DNA of 64,000 nt. Origin: Doryteuthis pealeii. Taxonomy: Eukaryota > Mollusca > Cephalopoda > Myopsida > Loliginidae. The notes below the pieces were generated by a model. It did no database searches. It was not told where the DNA came from and saw nothing but the letters and a program-made list of their open reading frames with translations. This document shows positions 53,892 through 62,784 of this stretch, one piece after another. Location of the stretch: assembly GCA_023376005.1 (NCBI GenBank), contig CM042179.1, positions 20,348,458-20,412,457 of the forward strand, read 5' to 3'. The first letter of the stretch is position 1; every line of letters begins with the position of its first letter. The position numbers and the translations under genes were made by a program.

Positions 53892-54025
53892 TTGTAACGT
53901 GGATGTTCGTCCAAAGTCAGCGGTAGTCAGGTCTCGTTCTTTATATGTAACCGATTTTCCATCGGTGACTATTTTAATCTGGTGAGCCTCTCTACTTTAC
54001 AGAGGTAGTAATAGGGAGAACTGTT
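53888..54025 (-). mobile_element. Possible 5' LTR end of minus-strand retroelement
   Basis: Resembles 51205-51290 in order and spacing (see that entry). Diverged and incomplete. Confidence 0.3.
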
Positions 54026-54234
54026 TAAAGTTACACATTTGAAAGGAAATCAATAATGATGGATCCTTTCATGTACCAGAAGACTGTCAAAGTGAATCTG
54101 GAACTTTGTCTTTACTTTAAAAAGTCAGTGGGTTTTCATTCCGTGGGCTGTTTTCTTAAATTAAAAAAAATTTTTTTTTTTTTACTCAGGTTCGTTTTAG
54201 AAAACCCATGTTTAGTCCATTTATAAACATTTTT
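54026..54234. other. Intergenic with T-run
   Basis: A/T homopolymers at 54163-54183. Nothing else recognised. Confidence 0.5.
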
Positions 54235-54434
54235 GGTTATTTCCTATAACTCCAAACTAAAACAAGGGGAACCACTCTGATTGACTGATAAATTATTTAT
54301 TTATTGATCTACTAGTAAAAAAGAATATGGGGTTTAGGGTTAGTTTAATGGGAAAATAATGGGTAGATTAATTAACAGATAAAATTCATTCAGAGTGGTT
54401 ATCCTTTTTTAGGTTGGAGTTTTAGGAAATAACC
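54235..54434. mobile_element. MITE-T copy 4, 8-bp target duplication
   Basis: Ends GGTTATTTCCTATAACTCC and its complement. The core has only one TTTAGGGTTAG unit. Both flanks are ACATTTTT (54227-54234 and 54435-54442). Confidence 0.9.
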
Positions 54435-54442
54435 ACATTTTT

Positions 54443-54971
54443 TGACTAAAACATACTCCTCCGTACATATGATATTTCTTCTATAAATTTCACATGGTTT
54501 GCACTTCTCAGCCTACAAAAATTTGATGACAGACCTCTGTTTCAAGCACAGGAGCTCTGATTTGCCGCCAATTTCAATAGTCTCAAAATATTTTTTTGCG
54601 AGATTAAAATAATTTTTGCTATAAAACAATTCCGAACAATGCAGAGTTTACATTTATGGGGAAAAAATCTAAAAATTCTTTTTTTATATATTGCTTTAAA
54701 AGAAACTTATTTATTGACCAACCCTCCTATCTATCTATCTATCTATTCTCTGGAAAAATGCTTAGATACACTTTAATGAGCTTTATCCAATTAAAATAGT
54801 GGCAAATTGCAGTGTTAAACACTAAAAACAGCTAAATAAGAAGGAAAATTTAAAAAAAAAACAACAAAAAAACAAAAACAATAAAAACTTAGCACACAGG
54901 GATGACTTTATCTATTTAAATTTGATTGATCGACTTTATTTGTTTAAATTGTCTTGAAACTTAAACAGTAA
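54443..54971. other. AT-rich intergenic
   Basis: A short (CTAT)n run (54726-54745) and A-rich stretch (54849-54885). No gene. Confidence 0.5.
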
Positions 54972-55075
54972 GGTACCTCACAAGCTAGTCTCACCGATCC
55001 ATTACTACTGAATACCGAAGTTGATCTTCGCTGAATGCCAAATACTTGCGACCTTGTGTCACATCCTACTCGGGT
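54972..55075 (+). mobile_element. SINE-C
   Basis: GGTACCTCACAAGCTAGTCT head, GATCCATTACTACTGAATAC, and tail GCGACCTTGTGTCACATCCT followed by ACTCGGG. Confidence 0.65.
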
Positions 55076-55201
55076 TTGATCTTAGTTCCATTAGTGTCAA
55101 ACGTAATTGTGCTATTTTAATCATTTTACCAGGAATAATTTGAAGATTAATCATTAACATTCCAAGAGTTCGAAGAGTTCTATTAAACTTATACTTTCTT
55201 C

Positions 55202-55482
55202 GGTTATTTCCTATAACTCCAACATAAACAAAGGGGATCCATTCTAGACTGATAAATTATTTATCTATTTTCTCATTAAACTAACCCTAAACCCCAGCCC
55301 TAAAACTAACCCTAAACCCTAACTCATTATTTATTTATTTATTTATTGATCTACTAGAAAAAAAGAAGACGGGGTTAGGGTTAGGATCAGGGTTTAGGGT
55401 TAGTTTAATGGGGAAATAAATAAATAATTTATCAGTCAAGAGTGGTTCCCCTTTGTTTATGTTGGACTTATAGGAAATAACC
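55202..55482. mobile_element. MITE-T copy 5, two opposed telomere-like cores
   Basis: The largest copy (281 bp). Ends GGTTATTTCCTATAACTCC and complement. Contains CCCTAAACCC-type repeats (55277-55322) and, after an ATTTATTT spacer, GGGGTTAGGGTTAGG and GGGTTTAGGGTTAG (55372-55403), so the core itself is an inverted duplication. Both flanks are CTTTCTTC (55194-55201 and 55483-55490). Confidence 0.9.
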
Positions 55483-55490
55483 CTTTCTTC

Positions 55491-55731
55491 TGTTTAACAA
55501 CGGGTTGTTGGTCAGTTCTTTATTCTGGAATTTCCATTGTGACACGATTTTATGAGAGGGGGTGGATATTAGTCATCGTTTCTTTAGTGGTAACTATTTT
55601 GGGGATTTTACCATATTACAAAATACCTGTACGTATCGTTTGGTTAGTAATAATGAATCTGAACGTTTAATTAGTCCACGTACGTATAACGGACAGCAGG
55701 TTGATCAGGTTCAGTTATAGGTCGTTGTATC
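55491..55731. other. Intergenic
   Basis: Nothing recognised between two MITE-T copies. Confidence 0.5.
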
Positions 55732-55897
55732 TGTTATTTCCTATAAGTCTTACATAAAGAAAGGGAACCACTCTTGACTGATAAATTATTTATCTATTTT
55801 CCTTTAAACTAACCCTAAACCCTAACCCTAAACCCGTCTTCTTTTTCCTAGTAGATCAATAAATAAATAATTTATGTTAGACTTATAGGTAATAACC
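55732..55897. mobile_element. MITE-T copy 6, right arm shortened
   Basis: The left arm is complete (TGTTATTTCCTATAAGTC). The right arm has lost its middle (ATTTATGTTAGACTTATAGG). The core has CTAACCCTAAACCCTAACCC. Flanks GTTGTATC (55724-55731) and ATTGTATC (55898-55905) agree at 7 of 8 positions. Confidence 0.85.
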
Positions 55898-55905
55898 ATT
55901 GTATC

Positions 55906-56461
55906 TTATACATTTAATATCCAAAGTGAACACCATTCTTTATTTTTTCTTTATTTAAAATGTTATCCTTTATTTTTTAGTTATTTTTCTTTCTGCAAAT
56001 AAACTAATGAGTAATCCAACGATGATTCCAAGATAAATGGGGAGGTAAGAAATTATTAGATGATTAGAACTTGATCCATTTGATTAATTATCAGATCGAT
56101 AATCCAAACTAGCATAATTGAATAAAGGCGATTAATTGTCCCTAAACAGATTGCACCTGTTATGTAAAAAATATTCATTAGAAAAGTCGCACACATTACG
56201 AAATACCCAGTATTTCGCCAGTTAGAGTATTCTGATAAAAAAATAGTATAGTACGAAGAGTACCAGAGTAAGGTATGAGCTTTAAGGTCTGCAGGTCAGG
56301 GATCTCCTGCGGTTAAAGTTGGAGTAGTGTGGGGTTGATGGGCTTCAGAAATTAAATGAAAAGTTATTTCATTTGGAAATGCAAAACCAAAGTATAATCA
56401 TTATAAGCTTCTGATATCCTTACCCTATTAGTAAACAATAGATTAACTTATTGATTATCTG
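55906..56461. other. Intergenic
   Basis: A small self-complementary GCAGGTCAGGGATCTCCTGC at 56291 is present. No gene recognised. Confidence 0.45.
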
Positions 56462-56717
56462 TAAAAGTAAAGTCATTGGGGTGGCCTAAAGTCGGCATCA
56501 ACCAATCAGTGTGGGAGTCTATCCCCTTTTCACTAGCGCTAGACCAAGGAGATTGTTTTGGCGTCTGAGGCGGAGCGCCACATCTACCATCAGCTCCTGA
56601 CTTTACCGCATAGATCCCTGTGCTACTCATACGCTGAGTTGGCGAGGCCCGGTATCGAACTAGGAACCTTGTGGTTTCTAGCCGAACGCTTTACCGTCTG
56701 AGCTAACCCGGCTCTTA
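56462..56717 (-). mobile_element. SINE-B, full length
   Basis: Plus-strand order: AGTAAAGTCATTGGGGTGGC (tail), GGGAGTCTATCCCCTTTTCA, CATCAGCTCCTGACTTTACC, and the head at the right with reversed B box GGTATCGAAC and A-box region TGAGCTAACCCGGC. One of the best-preserved copies. Confidence 0.9.
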
Positions 56718-57237
56718 GATTATCTAATGATTATCTAATGTTGGAATAATTCTTCTTAGACTTAGTTTAATGGAAAATAATAGAGAGAAGAATTTATTCA
56801 AAATTAAACAATCTTCAAAATGTACACAGACTGACAACATGTCATAGTGTTAATCGTGTACAAATAAAGTCAACATTTCTTTTAACTTTTGTCCGTGGGT
56901 GGGGGTTACTATAATTATAGCCCAAGGGCCAAGTACGACCCTAAATATGAATGCAGACTAGAATAGTGTTTATAGGAAGTTAAACGCAACCTTACTGGAT
57001 AAGTGCGCCTTCCGGTTATAACTGAAAAAAGTCAGAAAAATTAGTAGGAGTGTTTACAGGGAAATAGGTGGACATTTATTGAGGATGATATTGAGTCATT
57101 CTCTGCTGAATGTGTCAAGTGATTTGTTTTTAGATAGAATCCAGGCTGAAGCGATGTCAGAAGGTAGAATGTTTTGGGTCCAGGTTGTGAATGGAGCAGG
57201 TTTTTTTTTTAACCCAGTCAAAACCTTACTCTTACTC
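56718..57237. other. Intergenic
   Basis: Nothing recognised up to the satellite-flanking repeat. Confidence 0.45.
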
Positions 57238-57608
57238 CGAACTAGATGATTGCATAGGGTCCCAACATCTAAAATTTGAATTTATCTACATATAAATTGA
57301 TTTTAACAGATAAATATAAATCTTAACATATATAAATTTTAACATATAAATTTAATTTTTCTACATATAAATTAAGTAAATAGAATATTAATAAATTATT
57401 GTATTAAGTCTTTAATGTAAATATGTTTTTTTTAAAGTGGCTTGGTCAAAGTTGAAATTATTTTTATTCATAACTGTTACATGTCTCTATTAAGCTTTTT
57501 CTATTTATACTTAAGATGTTAATTTAATATATTTTCCGTTTAATGACTGATCACAACTCAGAAGTATTTTATTTTGCACGATATTTATATAATAATGATA
57601 TGATAATA
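57238..57608 (+). repeat. Repeat R8, left copy (before satellite)
   Basis: Shares with 59509-60418 the order: GAACTAGRT, CCAACATCTAAAAT, ATTGTATTAAGTCTTTAATG, GGCTTGGTCAAAGTTGAAAT, TTTTCTATTTATACTTAAGA, CAGAAGTATTTTATTTTGCA. Moderately diverged between copies. The left copy also contains a short internal expansion of ACATATAAATT-type sequence. Confidence 0.75.
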
Positions 57609-57610
57609 AA

Positions 57611-59476
57611 GTAAGTAAAGTCGTCAGGGTGACACACAATCCACTACCTCTTATAAGTAGAAATCAATTAAGGATCTAACATGGATAGTGGAATGTGAAC
57701 AGTGTGGATTGAGTAAAGAGTTCAATTCAAAATTCTAAGAATATTGCATGAATACAATAGATATCTGTAGAAGGTTGGAGTGTAGAACAGCCAGGGCCAG
57801 TAAGTAAAGTCATCAGGGTGACACACAATCCACTACCTCTTATAAGTAGAAATCAATTAAGGATCTAACATGGATAGTGGAATGTGAACAGTGTGGATTG
57901 AGTAAAGAATTCAATTCAAAATTCTAAGAATATTGCATGAATACAATAGATATCTGTAGAAGGTTGGAGTGTAGAACAGCCAGGGCCAGTAAGTAAAGTC
58001 ATCAGGGTGACACACAATCCACTACCTCTTATAAGTAGAAATCAATTAAGGATCTAACATGGATAGTGGAATGTGAACAGTGTGGATTGAGTAAAGAATT
58101 CAATTCAAAATTCTAAGAATATTGCATGAATACAATAGATATCAGTAGAAGGTTGGAGTGTAGAACAGCCAGGGCCAGTAAGTAAAGTCATCAGGGTGAC
58201 ACACAATCCACTACCTCTTATAAGTAGAAATCAATTAAGGATCTAACATGGATAGTGGAATGTGAACAGTGTGGATTGAATAAAGAGTTCAATTCAAAAT
58301 TCTAAGAATATTGCATGAATATAATAGATATCTGTAGAAGGTTGGAGTGTAGAACAGCCAGGGCCAGTAAGTAAAGTCATCAGGGTGACACACAATCCAC
58401 TACCTCTTATAAGTAGAAATCAATTAAGGATCTAACATGGATAGTGGAATGTGAACAGTGTGGATTGAGTAAAGAGTTCAATTCAAAATTCTAAGAATAT
58501 TGCATGAATACAATAGATATCTGTAGAAGGTTGGAGTGTAGAACAGCCAGGGCCAGTAAGTAAAGTCATCAGGGTGACACACAATCCACTACCTCTTATA
58601 AGTAGAAATCAATTAAGGATCTAACATGGATAGTGGAATGTGAACAGTGTGGATTGAATAAAGAGTTCAATTCAAAATTCTAAGAATATTGCATGAATAT
58701 AATAGATATCTGTAGAAGGTTGGAGTGTAGAACAGCCAGGGCCAGTAAGTAAAGTCATCAGGGTGACACACAATCCACTACCTCTTATAAGTAGAAATCA
58801 ATTAAGGATCTAACATGGATAGTGGAATGTGAACAGTGTGGATTGAATAAAGAGTTCAATTCAAAATTCTAAGAATATTGCATGAATATAATAGATATCT
58901 GTAGAAGGTTGGAGTGTAGAACAGCCAGGGCCAGTAAGTAAAGTCATCAGGGTGACACACAATCCACTACCTCTTATAAGTAGAAATCAATTAAGGATCT
59001 AACATGGATAGTGGAATGTGAACAGTGTGGATTGAATAAAGAGTTCAATTCAAAATTCTAAGAATATTGCATGAATATAATAGATATCTGTAGAAGGTTG
59101 GAGTGTAGAACAGCCAGGGCCAGTAAGTAAAGTCATCAGGGTGACACACAATCCACTACCTCTTATAAGTAGAAATCAATTAAGGATCTAACATGGATAG
59201 TGGAATGTGAACAGTGTGGATTGAATAAAGAGTTCAATTCAAAATTCTAAGAATATTGCATGAATATAATAGATATCTGTAGAAGGTTGGAGTGTAGAAC
59301 AGCCAGGGCCAGTAAGTAAAGTCATCAGGGTGACACACAATCCACTACCTCTTATAAGTAGAAATCAATTAAGGATCTAACATGGATAGTGGAATGTGAA
59401 CAGTGTGGATTGAATAAAGAGTTCAATTCAAAATTCTAAGAATATTGCATGAATATAATAGATATCTGTAGAAGGC
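57611..59476. repeat. 189-bp satellite, 9.9 copies
   Basis: Monomer starts at 57611, 57800, 57989, 58178, 58367, 58556, 58745, 58934, 59123 and 59312: a constant 189-bp period with no length variation. The last copy stops after 165 bp. Each begins GTAAGTAAAGTCATCAGGGT and ends AGAACAGCCAGGGCCA. Diagnostic sites: copies 2 and 3 have AAAGAATTC where the others have AAAGAGTTC; copies 4 and 6-10 share GAATAAAG and GAATATAAT; copies 1, 2, 3 and 5 have GAGTAAAG and GAATACAAT; copy 1 has GTCGTCAG. Copies 6-10 look identical, so recent amplification came from one variant. Confidence 0.98.
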
Positions 59477-59496
59477 TAAAACAACTTGGACCAGCG

Positions 59497-60418
59497 TTGT
59501 CCTTTAGGTGAACTAGGTACTCACCTAGGGCACCAACATCTAAAATCTAATTTTTTAAAATTCTTCTACACATTATATGATGTTACCTATTTAAGTAAAT
59601 AAAATATCAATTGATTGTATTAAGTCTTTAATGTAAATATGTTTTTTTAATTTGGCTTGGTCAAAGTTGAAATTATTTTTATTCATAACTTGTCAGAAAT
59701 TCCACGTGAATTGTCTTCCCCTGCCACTATGGGGACGAATCGCCAATGGGATATTGGCGCGAGAATCAAAACCCTACGTCACTTATCAAGGATCTGTTAC
59801 TGGAGAGAGACGTCAAAAGACACGCTCTCTCACTTAGCCCAAAATCAGGGCCTACTTATAAGGGAACTGTTACTGGAGAAGAGACGTAAAACTAACGTTC
59901 TCTCACAGACCAAGCTCTCATTACCAAGCCCCAAAACAGGGTCCATTTATCACGAGAACCTTACAACCAGATTCTGTCTAAGACCGCGTACCAGCATACT
60001 AAAGAAAGGCCGGTACGAACGCACACTGACCAAAGGAAAAACAACTACCGAGACGAAGTGTCTTAACTACATTTCCCACCGACGTGAAGAAAACTGTGTT
60101 ATCTCCAGTACTACAAGAAATCCCTCCATAGTATTGTAGCAAATACCAATAAATTTGCAACATTTTATGTAATTTTATGTCAATACAGTGTCTGCATTTA
60201 CTTTTGTGTTGTTCCTTCGACAATTTGCCTTCAACTACAGAGAAATAAAAGCTCCTTCGAATCCGTAAATACTTTTAAACTGTTACATCTCTCTATTAAC
60301 CTTTTTCTATTTATACTTAAGATGTTAATTTGATATATTTTCCGTTTAATGATCACAACTCAGAAGTATTTTATTTTGCACTATATGTTTATAATAATGA
60401 TGTAATGATAGTAGGTCA
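59497..60418 (+). repeat. Repeat R8, right copy (after satellite), with hAT-like start
   Basis: Collinear with 57238-57608 but interrupted at 59691-60280. Its start CAGCGTTGTCCTTTAGGTG resembles the CAG-N-G-type terminus of hAT DNA transposons. The match of the two copies continues to GCAC(T)ATAT and ATAATGATG. Confidence 0.65.
59691..60280 (+). mobile_element. 590-bp GC-richer insertion in R8
   Basis: Absent from the left R8 copy, where TTCATAACT continues directly to GTTACATG. It starts TGTCAGAAATTCCACG and ends near AATACTTTTA, with AACT on both sides as a short flanking repeat. Inside are two diverged tandem units (CTGTTACTGGAGAGAGACGT at about 59795 and CTGTTACTGGAGAAGAGACG at about 59866), an AATAAA (60149) and a second AATAAA (60243). 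The 160-codon frame 59657-60139 starts outside the insertion and shows no domain. A solo-LTR-like or retroposon origin is possible. Confidence 0.5.
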
Positions 60419-60657
60419 TAACTTTTAGGAATCAGGAGCAAGCTAAATACTTATGATAGGTTATTTTAAAAAAAGATAAAAAAAAAACAACAAACAAACT
60501 AAAACTTTAATTGACATTTACGTCAAGGATTTATTGACTTAATGTAATAACAATAATTGGTTATTTACTGTACCTATATTAGCTTATCAAAACAACCAAG
60601 GAGGCGCGCATCAAAAGGCTTGCCTAAGGTGCCAAAACTTATATCGAACCTAGAAGC
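60419..60657. other. Intergenic
   Basis: AAGGCTTGCCTAAGGTGCC (60616-60634) may be the other end of the R8/hAT-like element, recalling the CACCTAGGGCACC near its start. Confidence 0.35.
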
Positions 60658-60705
60658 TAGTGGTTTTCAATCGGGGTGTCACAACACTCTGGTGTGTCAC
60701 GGACA
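60658..60705 (+). mobile_element. hAT-type terminal fragment
   Basis: TAGTGGTTTTCAATCGGGGT followed by GTCACAACACTCTGGTGTGT. This matches the widespread terminus CAGTGGTTCTCAA...GGGGT of hAT transposons in animals. Only the end is recognised. Confidence 0.6.
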
Positions 60706-61873
60706 GTAGTTAGAGATATCGCCAGATTTTAAAGGAAAGGGCAAAACATATGATTTCCATTCTTTCGTCAATTTTGTTATTTTAATTTAAAATCTCAAGA
60801 TATGAGAATCTGTATTCTCCACCAAGCTCATATTAACATCAATTGATATCAATTAAAAGGTAGATTGATTTGAAATTTACCTGAAATTTTCACAATTTAA
60901 TTGCATATTTTCGTTGAATAAAAATGTTTTCGATTTTGATGACGCTATCAGATTTTGTACGGATAATCCTCGCAGTTGTTCCTGGGACAATTGAATTCGA
61001 TCCGGGATTTTACACCAAGATTAATTGCCGGAATACCAGTGTTGTGTTACCTGTGAACAGAAAGGATTTTTGAGATCTTGTTATAATGTTATTTATAATG
61101 TCTTCTTTTTCTATTCAGTTTAAAGGAAAGTGATGATATTGATATTTGCAATGAATAGATAATCTTAATGAATACGAGTGTTGTAAAAGAAATCAACCCT
61201 AGATGATACTGAACGGAAAAATATACAATGTAAAGGAATTAAACAGTAACATTTTAATATCTAGGTACCTTTTAATATTGTATCAGTAAAGTCCCTTAGC
61301 TAATCCATTAAGTCACAATGTTAGCTCGCTTATCCTGATTTTTACGTAATTCCTGCAATAGCTACCTTTAATAAAACACTTTTAAAACAGATATTTATTG
61401 TGTTTATCAATCCAATACCGTACTATCCCCATATAACATAAAAATCAAAACTTCTTTTTATATGATTACATATAAAATTTGAACCTAAAACACGTTGATA
61501 AATGATCCTTTTAAGCTGACGTTGCTACTATCAAGCTCTATTTATTATCATTCATTTTTCGCCGAGTATTTTTTATATCTTAATTTGATTTTTTATCACA
61601 ACTCTCAAATTATTGTAGAAATGACCTTTGGTAACCCGCGAGGAAAATAAGCCGCCATTTCTTATTTCCTATAAGGATTATATTGTGGTTTATAAAATAT
61701 GAAACAAAAATTTGTGAAGTTTGTATTTTTTTATTCTATTTTTTTTTTATCGTTGAGCTAAAAATGTATTCACCAAAGATATCCAAACTAAAATTTCAAA
61801 GACTAAAGAATTTATGCGTTAGAATCAGTATTACTAATGATAAAAGTATTTGATATCCAATAAAATACAATGT

Positions 61874-61878
<5 letters not shown>
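60706..61878. other. AT-rich intergenic
   Basis: No gene or element recognised over 1.1 kb. Confidence 0.5.

Positions 61879-61922
<44 letters not shown>
61879..61922. repeat. (TA)n microsatellite
   Basis: About 22 TA units followed by TGTGTGTGTGTGGG. Confidence 0.95.
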
Positions 61923-61934
<12 letters not shown>

Positions 61935-62135
61935 GGTGTGTGGGGGGTAACGAGTTCATGAAGGCAACGGCCCTCGATAACTGGAACTTTCTTGTCAATG
62001 CGATTTTCAAATGGTTTGAAAATCACATAGGCGAGAAAATCCGTTTAAGATGTTTAAAGGCCTTTGTCGATACTCGAAATGTTAAGAAAAAATGCAAATC
62101 AAAACGCTACGTTCCCGTTCAAATTGTGTGACGAA
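61923..62135 (+). other. Short unclassified open frame
   Basis: A plus frame to 62131 reads, after the TA-repeat translation, about 65 ordinary-looking residues (ALDNWNFLVNAIFKWFENHI and then a Lys/Arg-rich end CKSKRYVPVQIV). I recognise no family. It ends next to the inverted repeat at 62136, so it may belong to a mobile element. Confidence 0.25.
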
Positions 62136-62187
62136 ATATCAATCACAGAAATCAGTGGTATAAACCAATGATTTCTGTGATTGATAT
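62136..62187. repeat. Perfect 19-nt inverted repeat
   Basis: ATATCAATCACAGAAATCA (62136-62154) and its exact complement (62169-62187) with a 14-nt loop. Confidence 0.9.
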
Positions 62188-62349
62188 TGGTGGAACTTTA
62201 AGTGTGTGTATTTTTTGAAAGTCCGAAAATTGTTATATATATGTTTATATATATATGTATGGTTATGAATCTCCGGTGTTGGGTGTAGACAGGACATATC
62301 TCTCGAAGTTGTCAATTTCCCTTTTACATGATTAATGATTAATAGTCCA

Positions 62350-62387
62350 GTGGATGGTTTAACTAAAACCGAAACGTTATAGCGTCG
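62350..62387 (+). ncRNA. Decayed hammerhead-like motif
   Basis: TGGATGG, then stem GGTTT/AAACC with a 5-nt loop, GAAA, then a 3-bp stem III (ACG/CGT around TTATAG) ending in GTC and followed by GGATGAG. The CUGANGA strand is degenerate, so activity is unlikely. The layout matches the candidate at 20985. Confidence 0.3.
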
Positions 62388-62478
62388 GATGAGAAAATGT
62401 CAATTTTAAACGTATTTCATATTTTTTCACAAACATTTTATACATTTACATTTACAGATTTTAACCGATTTCTTTCTC

Positions 62479-62498
62479 ATATATATATATATATATAT
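62479..62498. repeat. (TA)n microsatellite
   Basis: About 10 AT units. Confidence 0.95.
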
Positions 62499-62528
62499 GG
62501 GAGTAAATATGGAAATTAAATCCGACAA

Positions 62529-62709
62529 TATAAAGAAAATTTGAAAAAACAAGTATTCCGAAATTGGGATGAATTTAATAATCGATGTTTAAAACATTTC
62601 GGTTACATTGAACCTTCATCAGGATGTCTCTTGGGGTGAAGAAAATGATGGATGTTTTTATATGTTTTAAATTCATCCCAATTTCGGAATACTTGTTTTT
62701 TCAAATTTT

Positions 62710-62716
<7 letters not shown>
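62529..62716. repeat. Perfect 49-nt inverted repeat around a hammerhead-like loop
   Basis: Arms 62529-62577 and 62668-62716 are exact reverse complements. The 90-bp loop, on the minus strand, contains CTGATGA, an extra A, stem GGTT/AACC, GAAA, then TGTTT/AAACA and TC, a hammerhead-like order. TA tracts lie outside both arms (62479 and 62713). This fits the terminal regions of Penelope-like elements, which carry hammerhead motifs, but no coding part is present. Confidence 0.75.

Positions 62717-62781
<65 letters not shown>
62713..62781. repeat. (TA)n microsatellite
   Basis: About 34 TA units directly at the right arm of the inverted repeat. Confidence 0.95.

Positions 62782-62784
<3 letters not shown>

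Noticed and set aside
57611..59476. Regular repeats suggesting a CRISPR array
   Set aside because: Monomers are contiguous 189-bp units without unique spacers, in a eukaryotic repeat context. It is a satellite.
59657..60139. 160-codon ORF as a host gene
   Set aside because: It starts in repeat R8 and continues into an inserted segment, with no recognisable domain; the insertion is absent in the other R8 copy.
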